A model generated the notes under the pieces. That model had not been told where the DNA came from, did no database searches, and saw only the letters and a program-made list of their open reading frames with translations. A program made the position numbers and the translations under genes. Shown here in pieces: positions 7,042 through 15,544 of a stretch of 64,000 nucleotides of DNA (positions are counted from its first letter, which is position 1; every line of letters begins with the position of its first letter). Source of the stretch: Cloacibacterium sp046296655 (lineage in GTDB: Bacteria; Bacteroidota; Bacteroidia; Flavobacteriales; Weeksellaceae); assembly GCA_046296655.1 (NCBI GenBank), contig JBKBLE010000001.1:171270-235269 (forward strand), read 5' to 3'.

Positions 7042-9435
7042 ATGAAAAGACGAATTAAACACGTTACAGTTCTTGGTTCAGGAATTATGGGAAGCGGAAT
7101 TGCTGCGCACTTTGCAAACATTGGCGTAGAAGTTCTCCTTCTTGATATTGTTCCGTTTGAATTAACAGAAGCTGAACAGAAAAAAGGTCTTACCAAAGAA
7201 GACAAAGCAGTACGAAACAGAATTGCTACAGAAAGTTTGGCTAAATTAGTAAAAGCCAGCCCTGCTCTACTTTATAAAAAAGAGTTTGCAGAAAGAATTT
7301 CTGTAGGAAATTTTGATGACGATTTGCAGAAAATCAAAAATACAGATTGGATTATCGAGGTGGTAGTAGAAAGATTAGACATTAAAAGGTCTGTTTACGA
7401 AAAAATCGAACAATTCCGTAAACCTGGAACTTTGGTATCTTCTAATACTTCTGGTATTCCTATTAATATGTTGGTAGAAGGAAGAAGTGATGATTTCAAA
7501 AAATATTTTGCAGGAACGCACTTCTTTAACCCGGTAAGATATTTACCGCTTTTAGAAATTATTCCTACCAATGATACCGATGCTGAAATCGTGAAATTCT
7601 ACATGGAATATGGCGCTAAATTCTTAGGAAAAACTACGGTTTTAGCAAAAGATACTCCAGCGTTTATTGCCAATAGAATTGGGGTTTTCTCTATGATGAA
7701 TTTACTTCACAATGTAAAATCTATTGGTCTTAATGTAACTGAAGTAGATAAATTAACGGGTCCAGTTATTGGACGTCCGAAATCTGCGACTTTCAGAACT
7801 GCAGACGTGGTAGGTTTAGATACTTTGGTTCACGTAGCAAACGGAGTTCACGCTTCTGGTGTGGAAGATGAGCAATTTAAAGGAACTTTTGTATTGCCAG
7901 ATTACATCAATTTTATGATGGAAAACAAATGGTTAGGTTCTAAAACGGAACAAGGTTTCTACAAAAAAGTGAAAAATGCTGATGGAAAATCTGAAATCCA
8001 TGGTCTGAATCTAGACACGATGGAATATGAACTTCAGGGTAAATCCAGCTTCCCTACTCTTGAGCTAACCAAAAACATCGATAAGCCGATAGACAGATTC
8101 AAAGTTTTAATTGGTGGAAAAGATAAAGCAGGAGAATTATACAGAAAATCTTTAGGAGCACTTTTCGCTTATGTTTCTCACAAAATTCCTGAAATTTCAG
8201 ACGAGCTTTACAAAGTAGATGATGCGATGAAAGCTGGTTTCGGTTGGGAAAACGGACCTTTCGAAATTTGGGATGCTGTTGGTGTTCAAAAAGGTATTGA
8301 ATTGGCTACAGAAGCAGGTTTCACTGTTTCAGAATGGGTAAAATCAGTAGAATCTTTCTACAAAGTAAATGAAGAAGGTCAAAGCATTTTCTTCGACAAA
8401 AATTCTGGAAATTACAACAATATTCCTGGTCAAGAAGCTTTCATTATTCTTGATAACATCAGAAAAAATAAAACTTTGTGGAGCAATTCTGGTTCTGCAA
8501 TCCAAGATTTAGGAGATGGCATCATCAACTTCGAGATTCGTTCAAAAATGAATTCTCTAGGTGGTGAAGTTCTGGATGGATTAAACAGAGCGATCGACTT
8601 AGCAGAAAAAGAATACGATGGTTTAGTGATTGGAAATCAAGGTGCTAATTTCTCTGTCGGGGCTAACTTAGCGATGATTTTGATGATGGCAATCGAACAA
8701 GATTGGGATGATCTGAATATGGCAATTGCTTACTTCCAAAAATCGATGATGAGAGTTCGTTATTCTTCTGTTCCTGTGGTAGTTGCTCCTCACGGAATGA
8801 CTTTAGGCGGTGGTTGCGAAATGACCATGCACGCTGATAAAGTAGTTGCTGCTGCAGAAACTTACATCGGTTTAGTAGAAACTGGAGTGGGTGTAATTCC
8901 TGGTGGTGGTGGTACTAAAGAATTCGTTTTGAGAACTACTAAAAAATTCGCTGCTGATGACGTTAAAAACAACAGAATGCGTGATGCGTTCATGAATATC
9001 GCAATGGGTAAAGTGGCAACTTCTGCTTACGAAGCCTTCGATATGGGAATTTTAGAAAATCACAAAGATATTGTTGTCGTAAACAAAAACCGACAAATTG
9101 CTGAAGCGAAGAAAGTAGCTAAATTAATGGCTGAACAAGGTTATACACAACCAATTCCTCAAAAAGTAAAAGTTCTTGGTCAAGGTGCATTAGGAATGTT
9201 CTATGTAGGAACAGACCAAATGGTAACAGGAAATTTCATTTCTGAACACGATAAGAAAATAGCAGATAAATTGGCTTATGTAATGGTTGGTGGTAATCTT
9301 TCTGAACCAACTGTAGTTACAGAACAATATTTATTGAATCTTGAACGAGAAGCTTTCTTACAATTATGTGGCGAAAGAAAAACACTAGAGAGAATTCAGT
9401 ATATGTTACAAAAAGGTAAACCGCTAAGAAACTAA
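7042..9435 (+). CDS. fadN: 3-hydroxyacyl-CoA dehydrogenase / enoyl-CoA hydratase fusion
   Basis: This 797-residue bifunctional beta-oxidation enzyme has an N-terminal NAD-binding Rossmann domain (GSGIMGSG at 12-19). The 3HCDH signature DTPAFIANRIGVFSMMNL follows near residue 210. A second dehydrogenase-type domain covers about 340-480. A C-terminal crotonase domain has FSVGANLAM near 540 and the oxyanion-hole region APHGMTLGGGCEMTMHA near 590. It hydrates enoyl-CoA and oxidises the 3-hydroxyacyl-CoA product. The domain order (dehydrogenase first) is that of FadN, not FadB. It works with the thiolase and acyl-CoA dehydrogenase downstream. Confidence 0.93.
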   Translation: MKRRIKHVTVLGSGIMGSGIAAHFANIGVEVLLLDIVPFELTEAEQKKGLTKEDKAVRNRIATESLAKLVKASPALLYKKEFAERISVGNFDDDLQKIKNTDWIIEVVVERLDIKRSVYEKIEQFRKPGTLVSSNTSGIPINMLVEGRSDDFKKYFAGTHFFNPVRYLPLLEIIPTNDTDAEIVKFYMEYGAKFLGKTTVLAKDTPAFIANRIGVFSMMNLLHNVKSIGLNVTEVDKLTGPVIGRPKSATFRTADVVGLDTLVHVANGVHASGVEDEQFKGTFVLPDYINFMMENKWLGSKTEQGFYKKVKNADGKSEIHGLNLDTMEYELQGKSSFPTLELTKNIDKPIDRFKVLIGGKDKAGELYRKSLGALFAYVSHKIPEISDELYKVDDAMKAGFGWENGPFEIWDAVGVQKGIELATEAGFTVSEWVKSVESFYKVNEEGQSIFFDKNSGNYNNIPGQEAFIILDNIRKNKTLWSNSGSAIQDLGDGIINFEIRSKMNSLGGEVLDGLNRAIDLAEKEYDGLVIGNQGANFSVGANLAMILMMAIEQDWDDLNMAIAYFQKSMMRVRYSSVPVVVAPHGMTLGGGCEMTMHADKVVAAAETYIGLVETGVGVIPGGGGTKEFVLRTTKKFAADDVKNNRMRDAFMNIAMGKVATSAYEAFDMGILENHKDIVVVNKNRQIAEAKKVAKLMAEQGYTQPIPQKVKVLGQGALGMFYVGTDQMVTGNFISEHDKKIADKLAYVMVGGNLSEPTVVTEQYLLNLEREAFLQLCGERKTLERIQYMLQKGKPLRN

Positions 9436-9456
9436 AAATATTAAAAATCAAGTTTT

Positions 9457-9546
9457 GAGCCACGAAGTGGCGAAATAAAATAGCATCGGATAAAGCCTGA
9501 TGAAATTAAAAGCCATAAATAAAAAAGCCACGAAGTGGCGAAATCA
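9457..9546 (+). repeat. Direct repeat of a palindromic 18-mer around a hairpin, between fadN and fadA
   Basis: GCCACGAAGTGGCGAAAT occurs at 9459-9476 and again at 9527-9544. The core GCCAC-GAA-GTGGC is itself a palindrome. Between the copies, CATCGGATAAAGCCTGATG forms an imperfect hairpin. The 131-bp gap between fadN and the thiolase gene consists mostly of this element. It could stabilise or attenuate the operon mRNA. Confidence 0.65.
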
Positions 9547-9566
9547 AAATTTAAAATTTAAAAAAT

Positions 9567-10751
9567 ATGTCAAATAAAACAGCATATATAGTAGCAGGTT
9601 ACAGAACAGCGGTAGGTAAAGCTCCGAAAGGAAGTTTAAGATTTACCAGACCAGATGTAATGGCTGCAAAAGTGATAGAGAAATTGATGGCAGATTTGCC
9701 ACAGTTAGATAAAGAAAGAATCGACGATTTAATCGTAGGAAATGCAATGCCAGAAGCAGAACAAGGCTTAAACGTTGCTCGTTTGATTTCTTTAATGGGA
9801 TTAAATACCGATAAAGTTCCAGGAGTTACTGTAAACAGATATTGTGCATCTGGTTCTGAAGCGATTGCTATTGCTTCTGCTAAAATTCAAGCAGGAATGG
9901 CAGATTGTATTATTGCAGGAGGTGCAGAAAGTATGTCTTTCATTCCAATGGGTGGTTACAAACCAGTTCCAGAAAGTCATTATGCAAAATCTCACCCAGA
10001 TTATTATTGGGGAATGGGTTACACTGCAGAAGAAGTTGCTAAGCAATATAAAATTACAAGAGAAGAACAAGATCAATTCGCTTTTGAATCTCATCAAAAA
10101 GCTTTGAAAGCTATTGCTGAAGGAAAATTTGCAAAACAAATCGTTCCAATTCCTGTAGAATATAATTTCTTAGATGAAAATCAAAGAGTTCAAACCAAAA
10201 AATTTGATTTCTCAGTAGACGAAGGTCCTAGAGCTGATACTTCTTTGGAAGGTTTGGCAAAATTAAAACCTGTTTTCGCAGCAGGAGGTTCTGTTACCGC
10301 AGGAAACTCTTCTCAAATGTCTGATGGTGCTGCTTTCGTAGTAGTAATGTCAGAAGAAATGGTAAAAGAATTAAATCTTGAGCCAATTGCAAGATTAGTT
10401 TCTTATGCAACTGTTGGTTTAGAGCCAAGAATTATGGGAGTTGGACCAATTTACGCCATTCCAAAAGCTTTAAAACAAGCTGGGCTTTCTCTTCAAGATA
10501 TTGGTTTAATTGAATTGAACGAAGCCTTTGCTTCTCAATCTGTTGCCATTAAAAAAGAATTGGATTTAAATCCAGAAATTTTAAATGTAAATGGTGGAGC
10601 AATCGCTCTTGGTCACCCTCTAGGTTGTACAGGAACTAAATTGACCGTTCAGCTTCTTGACGAAATGAAATTAAGAGGTGTGAAATACGGAATGGTTTCT
10701 ATGTGTGTAGGAACAGGACAAGGCGCAGCTTCTGTAATTGAACTTCTTTAA
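9567..10751 (+). CDS. fadA: Acetyl-CoA C-acyltransferase (3-ketoacyl-CoA thiolase)
   Basis: This 394-residue thiolase has the acyl-accepting Cys93 in NRYCASGSEA. Near the C-terminus it has the histidine motif ALGHPLGCTGTK and the second active-site cysteine in SMCVGTGQGAA. NEAFASQS provides the NEAF block. It cleaves 3-ketoacyl-CoA to acetyl-CoA and a shortened acyl-CoA, the last step of the cycle carried out with the fadN product. The start ATG follows an A-rich stretch. Its stop codon is directly abutted by the A+T-rich repeat that precedes the four-helix-bundle gene. Confidence 0.95.
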   Translation: MSNKTAYIVAGYRTAVGKAPKGSLRFTRPDVMAAKVIEKLMADLPQLDKERIDDLIVGNAMPEAEQGLNVARLISLMGLNTDKVPGVTVNRYCASGSEAIAIASAKIQAGMADCIIAGGAESMSFIPMGGYKPVPESHYAKSHPDYYWGMGYTAEEVAKQYKITREEQDQFAFESHQKALKAIAEGKFAKQIVPIPVEYNFLDENQRVQTKKFDFSVDEGPRADTSLEGLAKLKPVFAAGGSVTAGNSSQMSDGAAFVVVMSEEMVKELNLEPIARLVSYATVGLEPRIMGVGPIYAIPKALKQAGLSLQDIGLIELNEAFASQSVAIKKELDLNPEILNVNGGAIALGHPLGCTGTKLTVQLLDEMKLRGVKYGMVSMCVGTGQGAASVIELL

Positions 10752-11190
10752 AATTATAGATTTTAAATTATAAATTTTAGATGAAATGAGTTTCAAAGAA
10801 GATAATTTAATTCAGAAAAAGACTTTTGATTTTGCCCTAAAAATTATACAATTTTACTCAGATTGTAAGTCTCAAAATGAATTTATATTATCTAAACAAA
10901 TTCTTCGTTGTGGTACTTCAATTGGTGCAAACGTAGAAGAAGCAATTGCTGCTCAATCTAAAAAAGATTTTATTTCAAAACTTTCTATTGCGAATAAAGA
11001 AGCAAGAGAAACAAAATATTGGTTAAAGCTATATCAATCTTCTAATCTCGTTCAAGTAGATGTTGAATTATATTTAAAAGAGATTGAAAGTATTATCAAT
11101 ATTTTGACTAAAATCGTCAAAACATCATCTGAAAATTTATAGTTGAGAATCAAAAAATTTAAAATTTATAATCTAAAATTTAAAATTAAA
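10751..11190. mobile_element. Possible inverted-repeat cassette around a four-helix-bundle gene
   Basis: Upstream of the gene, 10751-10781 reads as two tandem half-sites (AAATTATAGATTTT, AAATTATAAATTTT). Downstream, 11151-11190 holds the inverse. The best aligned 21-bp stretch matches at 19 positions. The upstream arm starts within the thiolase stop codon. A 25-bp exact copy of this arm occurs alone at 26236-26260, directly after the prfC stop. The sequence is very A+T rich, so chance similarity is a real risk; the repeat of exact position after stop codons argues against it. Confidence 0.45.
10786..11142 (+). CDS. Four-helix-bundle protein (23S rRNA intervening-sequence protein family)
   Basis: The 118-residue all-helical protein carries the family signature QILRCGTSIGANVEE (38-52), followed by SKKDFISKLSIANKEARETKYWL. 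It belongs to TIGR02436/PF05635, related to proteins encoded in 23S rRNA intervening sequences and to the Avd accessory proteins of diversity-generating retroelements. The basic helices suggest nucleic-acid binding, but no catalytic role is known. It interrupts an otherwise tight thiolase to acyl-CoA dehydrogenase gene pair and is flanked by inverted A+T-rich repeats, which suggests insertion. Confidence 0.88.
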   Translation: MSFKEDNLIQKKTFDFALKIIQFYSDCKSQNEFILSKQILRCGTSIGANVEEAIAAQSKKDFISKLSIANKEARETKYWLKLYQSSNLVQVDVELYLKEIESIINILTKIVKTSSENL

Positions 11191-11199
11191 AAAAATAAT

Positions 11200-12975
11200 A
11201 TGAGCACATTAAAAGGAGGAGAATTCCTAATAAAAGAAATAGAAGCTAAGAATATCTTCACGATGGAAGATTTTTCTGAGGAACAAAAAATGCTTCGCGA
11301 CTCTGCAAAAGAATTTATTGACAAAGTTGTAGTTCCTAACAAAGAGCGTTTCGAGAAAAAAGACTACGCATTCACTGAAGAATGTATGAAACAAATCGGT
11401 GAAATGGGATTCTTAGGAATCGCAGTTCCTGAAAATTACGGAGGTCTTGGTTTAGGTTTCGTTTCAACAATGATTGCTTGTGATTACATTTCTGGCGCAA
11501 CTGGTTCATTGGCAACTGCTTATGGTGCGCACACTGGTATCGGTACACTTCCTATCCTATTGTACGGAAATGAAGAACAAAAACAAAAATATTTACCAGA
11601 TTTAGCTGCTGGAACTAAATTCGGAGCGTATTGTCTTACTGAACCTGATGCTGGTTCTGATGCAAACTCTGGAAAAACAAAAGCTAAATTGTCTGAAGAC
11701 GGTAAACATTACATCATTAACGGACAAAAAATGTGGATTTCTAACGCAGGTTTTGCAGATACATTTACATTCTTTGCTAAAATAGATGATGATAAAAACA
11801 TCACTGGTTTTGTAGTAAACAGAAGCGAACTAGAAAATCCTGAAAGCCTTACTTTCGGGGAAGAAGAGCACAAATTAGGGATTAGAGCTTCTTCTACTCG
11901 TCAGGTTTTCTTCAATGATATGAAAGTTCCTGTAGAATGTCTTTTGGGTGAAAGAAACAATGGTTTCAAAATCGCTTTAAATGCATTAAATGTAGGTAGA
12001 ATTAAATTGGCTGCAGCTTGTTTAGATGCACAGAGAAGAATTTTCAACCTTTCTGTAAACTATGCGAACGAAAGAAAACAGTTCAATACTCCTATTTCTA
12101 CTTTCGGAGCAATTAGAAAAAAATTAGCGGAAATGGCTACTGCTATTTTCGTTTCAGAAGCGGGTTGTTACAGAGCGGCTCAAGATATTCAAGATAAAAT
12201 TGATGCTTTAGTTGCAGGTGGAATGTCTCACCAAGAAGCAGAATTAAAAGGTGTGGAAGAATTTGCAGTAGAATGTTCTATTCTAAAAGTTTATGTTTCA
12301 GACATCGCTCAAAAAGCAGCAGATGAAGGAATTCAGATTTTTGGAGGTATGGGATTCTCTGAAGATACACCAATGGAAGCAGCATGGAGAGATGCTAGAA
12401 TTTCTAGAATTTATGAAGGTACTAACGAAATCAACAGACTTCTTTCTGTAGGAATGTTGGTGAAGAGAGCTTTCAAAGGCGAAATCGATTTAATGTCTCC
12501 TGCAATGGCAGTTGGTAAAGAATTAATGGGCATTCCTTCTTTCGAAACGCCTGATTATTCAGAATTTATGTCAGAAGAAAAAGCAATTATCGCAAATCTT
12601 AAGAAAGTATTCTTAATGGTTTCTGGTGCTGCTCTTCAGAAATACATGATGGAAATTGAAAAGCAACAACACTTGTTAATCAATGCTTCAGAAATCTTGA
12701 ACCAAATTTACATGGCAGAATCTGCAATTCTAAGAGCGGAGAAAAACTTCGGTCCAGATTCTATAGAAGCAGCAATGGCTCAATTAAACCTTTACAAAGC
12801 AGTAGAAGCTGTAATTGCAGCTGCTAAAGAAGGAATTATTTCTTTCGCTGAAGGTGATGAGCAAAGAATGATGCTTTCTGGTCTTAGAAGATTTACAAAA
12901 TACACCAATCAGCCAAACGTAATCGCGTTAACTGAGAAAATTGCTAAGCATTTTGTAGAAAAAAATTCTTACTAA
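11200..12975 (+). CDS. Acyl-CoA dehydrogenase (long, about 590-residue type)
   Basis: Counting from ATG 11200, the 591-residue flavoenzyme has the usual ACAD order: an N-terminal helical domain, then YCLTEPDAGSDANSGKTKA and WISNAGFADTFTFF lining the FAD/substrate site. The C-terminal helical domain has FGGMGFSEDTPMEAAWRDAR and IYEGTNEINR. About 150 extra C-terminal residues make it resemble the long VLCAD-like class. It performs the first step of beta-oxidation. The frame is open from 11143, but the extra 19 residues are translated repeat DNA, so I exclude them. A strong terminator follows at 13000. Confidence 0.92.
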   Translation: MSTLKGGEFLIKEIEAKNIFTMEDFSEEQKMLRDSAKEFIDKVVVPNKERFEKKDYAFTEECMKQIGEMGFLGIAVPENYGGLGLGFVSTMIACDYISGATGSLATAYGAHTGIGTLPILLYGNEEQKQKYLPDLAAGTKFGAYCLTEPDAGSDANSGKTKAKLSEDGKHYIINGQKMWISNAGFADTFTFFAKIDDDKNITGFVVNRSELENPESLTFGEEEHKLGIRASSTRQVFFNDMKVPVECLLGERNNGFKIALNALNVGRIKLAAACLDAQRRIFNLSVNYANERKQFNTPISTFGAIRKKLAEMATAIFVSEAGCYRAAQDIQDKIDALVAGGMSHQEAELKGVEEFAVECSILKVYVSDIAQKAADEGIQIFGGMGFSEDTPMEAAWRDARISRIYEGTNEINRLLSVGMLVKRAFKGEIDLMSPAMAVGKELMGIPSFETPDYSEFMSEEKAIIANLKKVFLMVSGAALQKYMMEIEKQQHLLINASEILNQIYMAESAILRAEKNFGPDSIEAAMAQLNLYKAVEAVIAAAKEGIISFAEGDEQRMMLSGLRRFTKYTNQPNVIALTEKIAKHFVEKNSY

Positions 12976-12999
12976 AATTTGTTAATTCAACTATACTTA

Positions 13000-13030
13000 A
13001 AAACCGCTTCAAATTTTTGAAGCGGTTTTT
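13000..13030. terminator. Bidirectional terminator after the acyl-CoA dehydrogenase gene
   Basis: AAAACCGCTTCAAA and TTTGAAGCGGTTTTT form a long stem with A and T tracts on both sides. It sits between the plus-strand fatty-acid operon and the minus-strand AraC remnant. Confidence 0.88.
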
Positions 13031-13036
13031 GTTTAT

Positions 13037-13468
13037 TTAAGAAACGATTTTATATTCTGAAAATAAATTTCGTTGATAATTTTTCGGAGTAATACCTTCA
13101 AAAGTTTTAAAGGTTTTGATGAGGTGATTGGTGTCAGAAAAACCAGTGGCAAAAGCTACTTCTTTGATGCTTTGGTTTTCTTTGAGCAATTCTTTGGCAC
13201 GTTTTATTCTTTGTTGAAGAATATATTCATTAGGCGATATTCCAAGTTCGTATTTAAAGAGTTTAAAGAAATTAGATTTACTTACGAAAGCCAATTTGGC
13301 CAAATGTTCAATACTTAATTTTTGATGCAGATTGTTTTTAATATAATCTATGATAAAAGCCAATCTGTTTGATGTTTTCAGTGTTTTGTAATCGTTTTCA
13401 ATGAGTTTTCCTGCTTGAGTTTGCATCAGTCTTACCAATAATTCTTTCAGCGCCAAATCTGCCATAAT
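13037..13468 (-). pseudogene. AraC-family regulator, 5' truncated remnant
   Basis: About 143 residues of an AraC/XylS regulator remain: a linker (MADLALKELLVRLMQTQAG) and a complete double helix-turn-helix domain ending in SDTNHLIKTFKTFEGITPKNYQR. The sensor domain is gone. The open frame continues to 13558, but beyond about 13468 it is the antisense of an aldehyde dehydrogenase gene, so those N-terminal residues are spurious. The likely intact arrangement was a divergent araC and aldehyde dehydrogenase pair. A deletion removed both 5' halves. The DNA-binding domain alone could still be expressed, though no promoter is apparent. Confidence 0.85.
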
Positions 13469-13472
13469 ATCC

Positions 13473-13799
13473 TTCCAAGAAGAGATTTTCGGGCCAGTTT
13501 TAGCGGTAACTACTTTTAAATCTACAGAAGAAGCGATAGAAATTGCAAACGATACCATGTATGGTTTAGGAGCGGGAGTTTGGACTAGAGATGCACATGA
13601 ATTATACAGAGTTCCTAGAGCGATAAAAGCAGGTAGAGTTTGGGTAAACCAATATCACGCATATCCAGCTGGTGCACCTTTTGGTGGTTACAAACAATCT
13701 GGTATTGGTAGAGAAAACCACAAAATGATGCTTGATCATTACAGACAATCAAAAAACATGTTGATTTCTTATAACAAAAATAAACTAGGATTTTTCTAA
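13473..13799 (+). pseudogene. Aldehyde dehydrogenase, C-terminal remnant
   Basis: The plus-strand frame from 13473 reads FQEEIFGPVLAV, then TTFKSTEEAIEIANDTMYG and a normal C-terminus with PFGGYKQSGIGRENHKMML. This is about 108 residues of a family of roughly 500. The catalytic cysteine and NAD-binding domain are missing. The homologous segment begins where the AraC remnant on the other strand ends, marking a deletion junction at about 13466-13475. The gene downstream is DUF779, a common partner of such aldehyde dehydrogenases, which supports the original neighbourhood. Confidence 0.9.
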
Positions 13800-13820
13800 A
13801 TCACTTGTGATTTAAACTTT

Positions 13821-13852
13821 AAGGAATGTTGTTCATCAGCATTCCTTTTTTT
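13821..13852 (+). terminator. Terminator after the aldehyde dehydrogenase remnant
   Basis: AAGGAATG and CATTCCTT form an 8-bp stem followed by a run of T. It has survived although the gene it served is truncated. Confidence 0.75.
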
Positions 13853-13875
13853 AATTTTTTTAAAAATTTTTAGAA

Positions 13876-14250
13876 ATGGTAAAAAGGTTAGACGTAACAG
13901 AAAAAGCGTTGGAAGTCATTAAAACGCTAAAAGAAAAACACTGTGATTTAATGTTTTACCAAGCTGGGGGTTGCTACGAAGGAACCCAACCTCAATGTTT
14001 TGAAAAAGGAGGTTTCTACGTAAGAACCAATGATGCTATGATTGGTTTGGTAGATGGTTTTGAATTTTGGATTGATAGAGATTTATTTGAATACTGGAAA
14101 TTTTCACATTTCACGCTAGATGTTACAGACGGTTTCGGACCAGGCGGTTTTTCTCTGGAAACACCATTAGGAAAAACTTTTAAAATTATTTACAGACTTT
14201 TTACTGAAGAAGAATTAAAAGATCTAGAGCCTGTAAAAAGAATGGAGTAA
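13876..14250 (+). CDS. DUF779 domain-containing protein
   Basis: This 124-residue protein matches DUF779, with FYQAGGCYEGTQPQCF (28-43), conserved cysteines, an FWIDRDLFEYW block and VTDGFGPGGFSLETPLG. Members are usually encoded beside acetaldehyde or other aldehyde dehydrogenases; the biochemical role is unknown. Here the dehydrogenase partner is a remnant, so this protein may now be an orphan. The frame is complete with no lesions. The gene converges on the rluF pseudogene, whose stop codon lies 2 bp beyond its own. Confidence 0.88.
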   Translation: MVKRLDVTEKALEVIKTLKEKHCDLMFYQAGGCYEGTQPQCFEKGGFYVRTNDAMIGLVDGFEFWIDRDLFEYWKFSHFTLDVTDGFGPGGFSLETPLGKTFKIIYRLFTEEELKDLEPVKRME

Positions 14251-14252
14251 TT

Positions 14253-14972
14253 TTAATCAAAAGTCTTACAATAATCTTGGAGAAGTTGAGCCAGTTGAGT
14301 CATTTCAGCATCGGTTAAATCTCTCCATTTTCCTATGGGTAAATCCAGTTTGATGTTCATAATTCTAATGCGCTTCAGTTTTTTATTTCATAACCTAGGT
14401 ATTCGCACATTCTTCTGATTTGGCGGTTTAAACCTTGAGTAAGTACAATTCTAAATTGCAAAGTATCTATTTGTTCTACTTCGCATTTTTTGGTTATGGT
14501 GTCTAAAATCGGAACACCATTGCGCATTTTTTCTAGAAATTTTGGGGTAATCGGTTTGTCTACACGTACAATATATTCTTTTTCGTGGTTGTTTCTGGCG
14601 CGTAAAATTTTATTCACAATATCACCGTCAGACGTCAATAAAATAAGACCTTCACTAGGTTTATCAAGTCTACCGATGGGGAAAATTCTTTTCGGGTGAT
14701 TGATGTAATCTACAATATTATTTTTCTCACGTTTGGTATCTGTATTACATACAATTCCGATGGGTTTGTTAAAGGCGATATAAACGTGTTTTTCTTCTGT
14801 TTTTTTGATGTTTTTGCCATCTACGCAAAATTTCATCAGCATCAGAAACTTTAGTTCCTAATTATGGCTTTTTGCCATTAATGGTAATTCTGCCTTGTTC
14901 TAAAAGCTTATCAGCTTCTCTTCTCGAACAAAAACCTACTTCTGATAAATATTTATTGATACGCGTTTCCAC
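14253..14972 (-). pseudogene. rluF: RluF-like 23S rRNA pseudouridine synthase, three inactivating lesions
   Basis: The reconstructed protein starts at GTG 14972 with an S4 domain (ETRINKYLSEVGFCSRREAD). It continues into the RsuA/RluF catalytic domain with IFPIGRLDKPSEGLILLTSD, which contains the catalytic Asp, and ends with MNIKLDLPIGKWRDLTDAEM. The S4 part has an in-frame TAA at 14862-14864. A frameshift follows near 14840, and a second frameshift lies in an A run near 14380. A 155-residue catalytic fragment (14375-14842) is still open but lacks the RNA-binding and C-terminal parts. Independent errors at three places make sequencing error unlikely. Confidence 0.88.
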
Positions 14973-14987
14973 AAATTTTATTTTTTT

Positions 14988-15542
14988 TTATTCTTCTCTC
15001 ACCTTATTGGAGTGAAAAGTAATTCCAAGATTTAACCCAATATAAAAGTTACTTTTCAGTCCATCTCCGAAATTCATGCTGTGATTTTCCAGAAAAAAGG
15101 AATAATAATAATTCATTCTCACATTGATGGGGTTTTGGTCACCAATGCCTAAAGTATATACTCTGGCTTTTCTTACATCACTTTTAGTAAGGGCAAATCC
15201 TGCATTGAGATAGATATATCCAGAATCTGATGTATTGTCTAAATAAATTTTTGGCTGAACCAAAAAGTACAAATTATGGATATTGTCATAAATGTAATTG
15301 TATCGAAAACCAGCGCCTAAACCTATTTTATGAATCGGTTGAAAACCAATAACAGAAGTGATTCCTGCATTGGCATTAAAATCTACATTGTTATCTTCAT
15401 TCACGATATCTGCAACTGCTTTTGCCAATCCATAGGCAACTTGCCCATCTGTACTCCAATAAATTCCTTGATTAAGATTTCCTTTTTGCTGAGAATATCC
15501 TAAAAAACTAATAAAAATGAATAAAAAGTAATAGTTTTTCAT
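14988..15542 (-). CDS. Secreted or outer-membrane protein of unknown function
   Basis: The 184-residue protein has a signal peptide (MKNYYFLFIFISFLGYSQ) with a likely cleavage after about residue 18. The mature part has alternating hydrophobic and polar segments and glycine-rich turns (IGLGAGFRYNYIYDN, YIGLNLGITFHS), suggestive of a small outer-membrane beta-barrel. I do not recognise a named family. It follows truB in the same direction with only 2 bp between them, so it is probably cotranscribed with truB and uppP. Confidence 0.7.
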   Translation of the reverse strand: MKNYYFLFIFISFLGYSQQKGNLNQGIYWSTDGQVAYGLAKAVADIVNEDNNVDFNANAGITSVIGFQPIHKIGLGAGFRYNYIYDNIHNLYFLVQPKIYLDNTSDSGYIYLNAGFALTKSDVRKARVYTLGIGDQNPINVRMNYYYSFFLENHSMNFGDGLKSNFYIGLNLGITFHSNKVREE

Positions 15543-15544
15543 GG

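Noticed and set aside
13471..13558. N-terminal part of the AraC frame as real protein
   Set aside because: It is the antisense of aldehyde dehydrogenase codons that read correctly on the plus strand.
14375..14842. An intact short pseudouridine synthase
   Set aside because: Both ends continue in other frames as the missing S4 and C-terminal parts, so it is a fragment of a broken gene.
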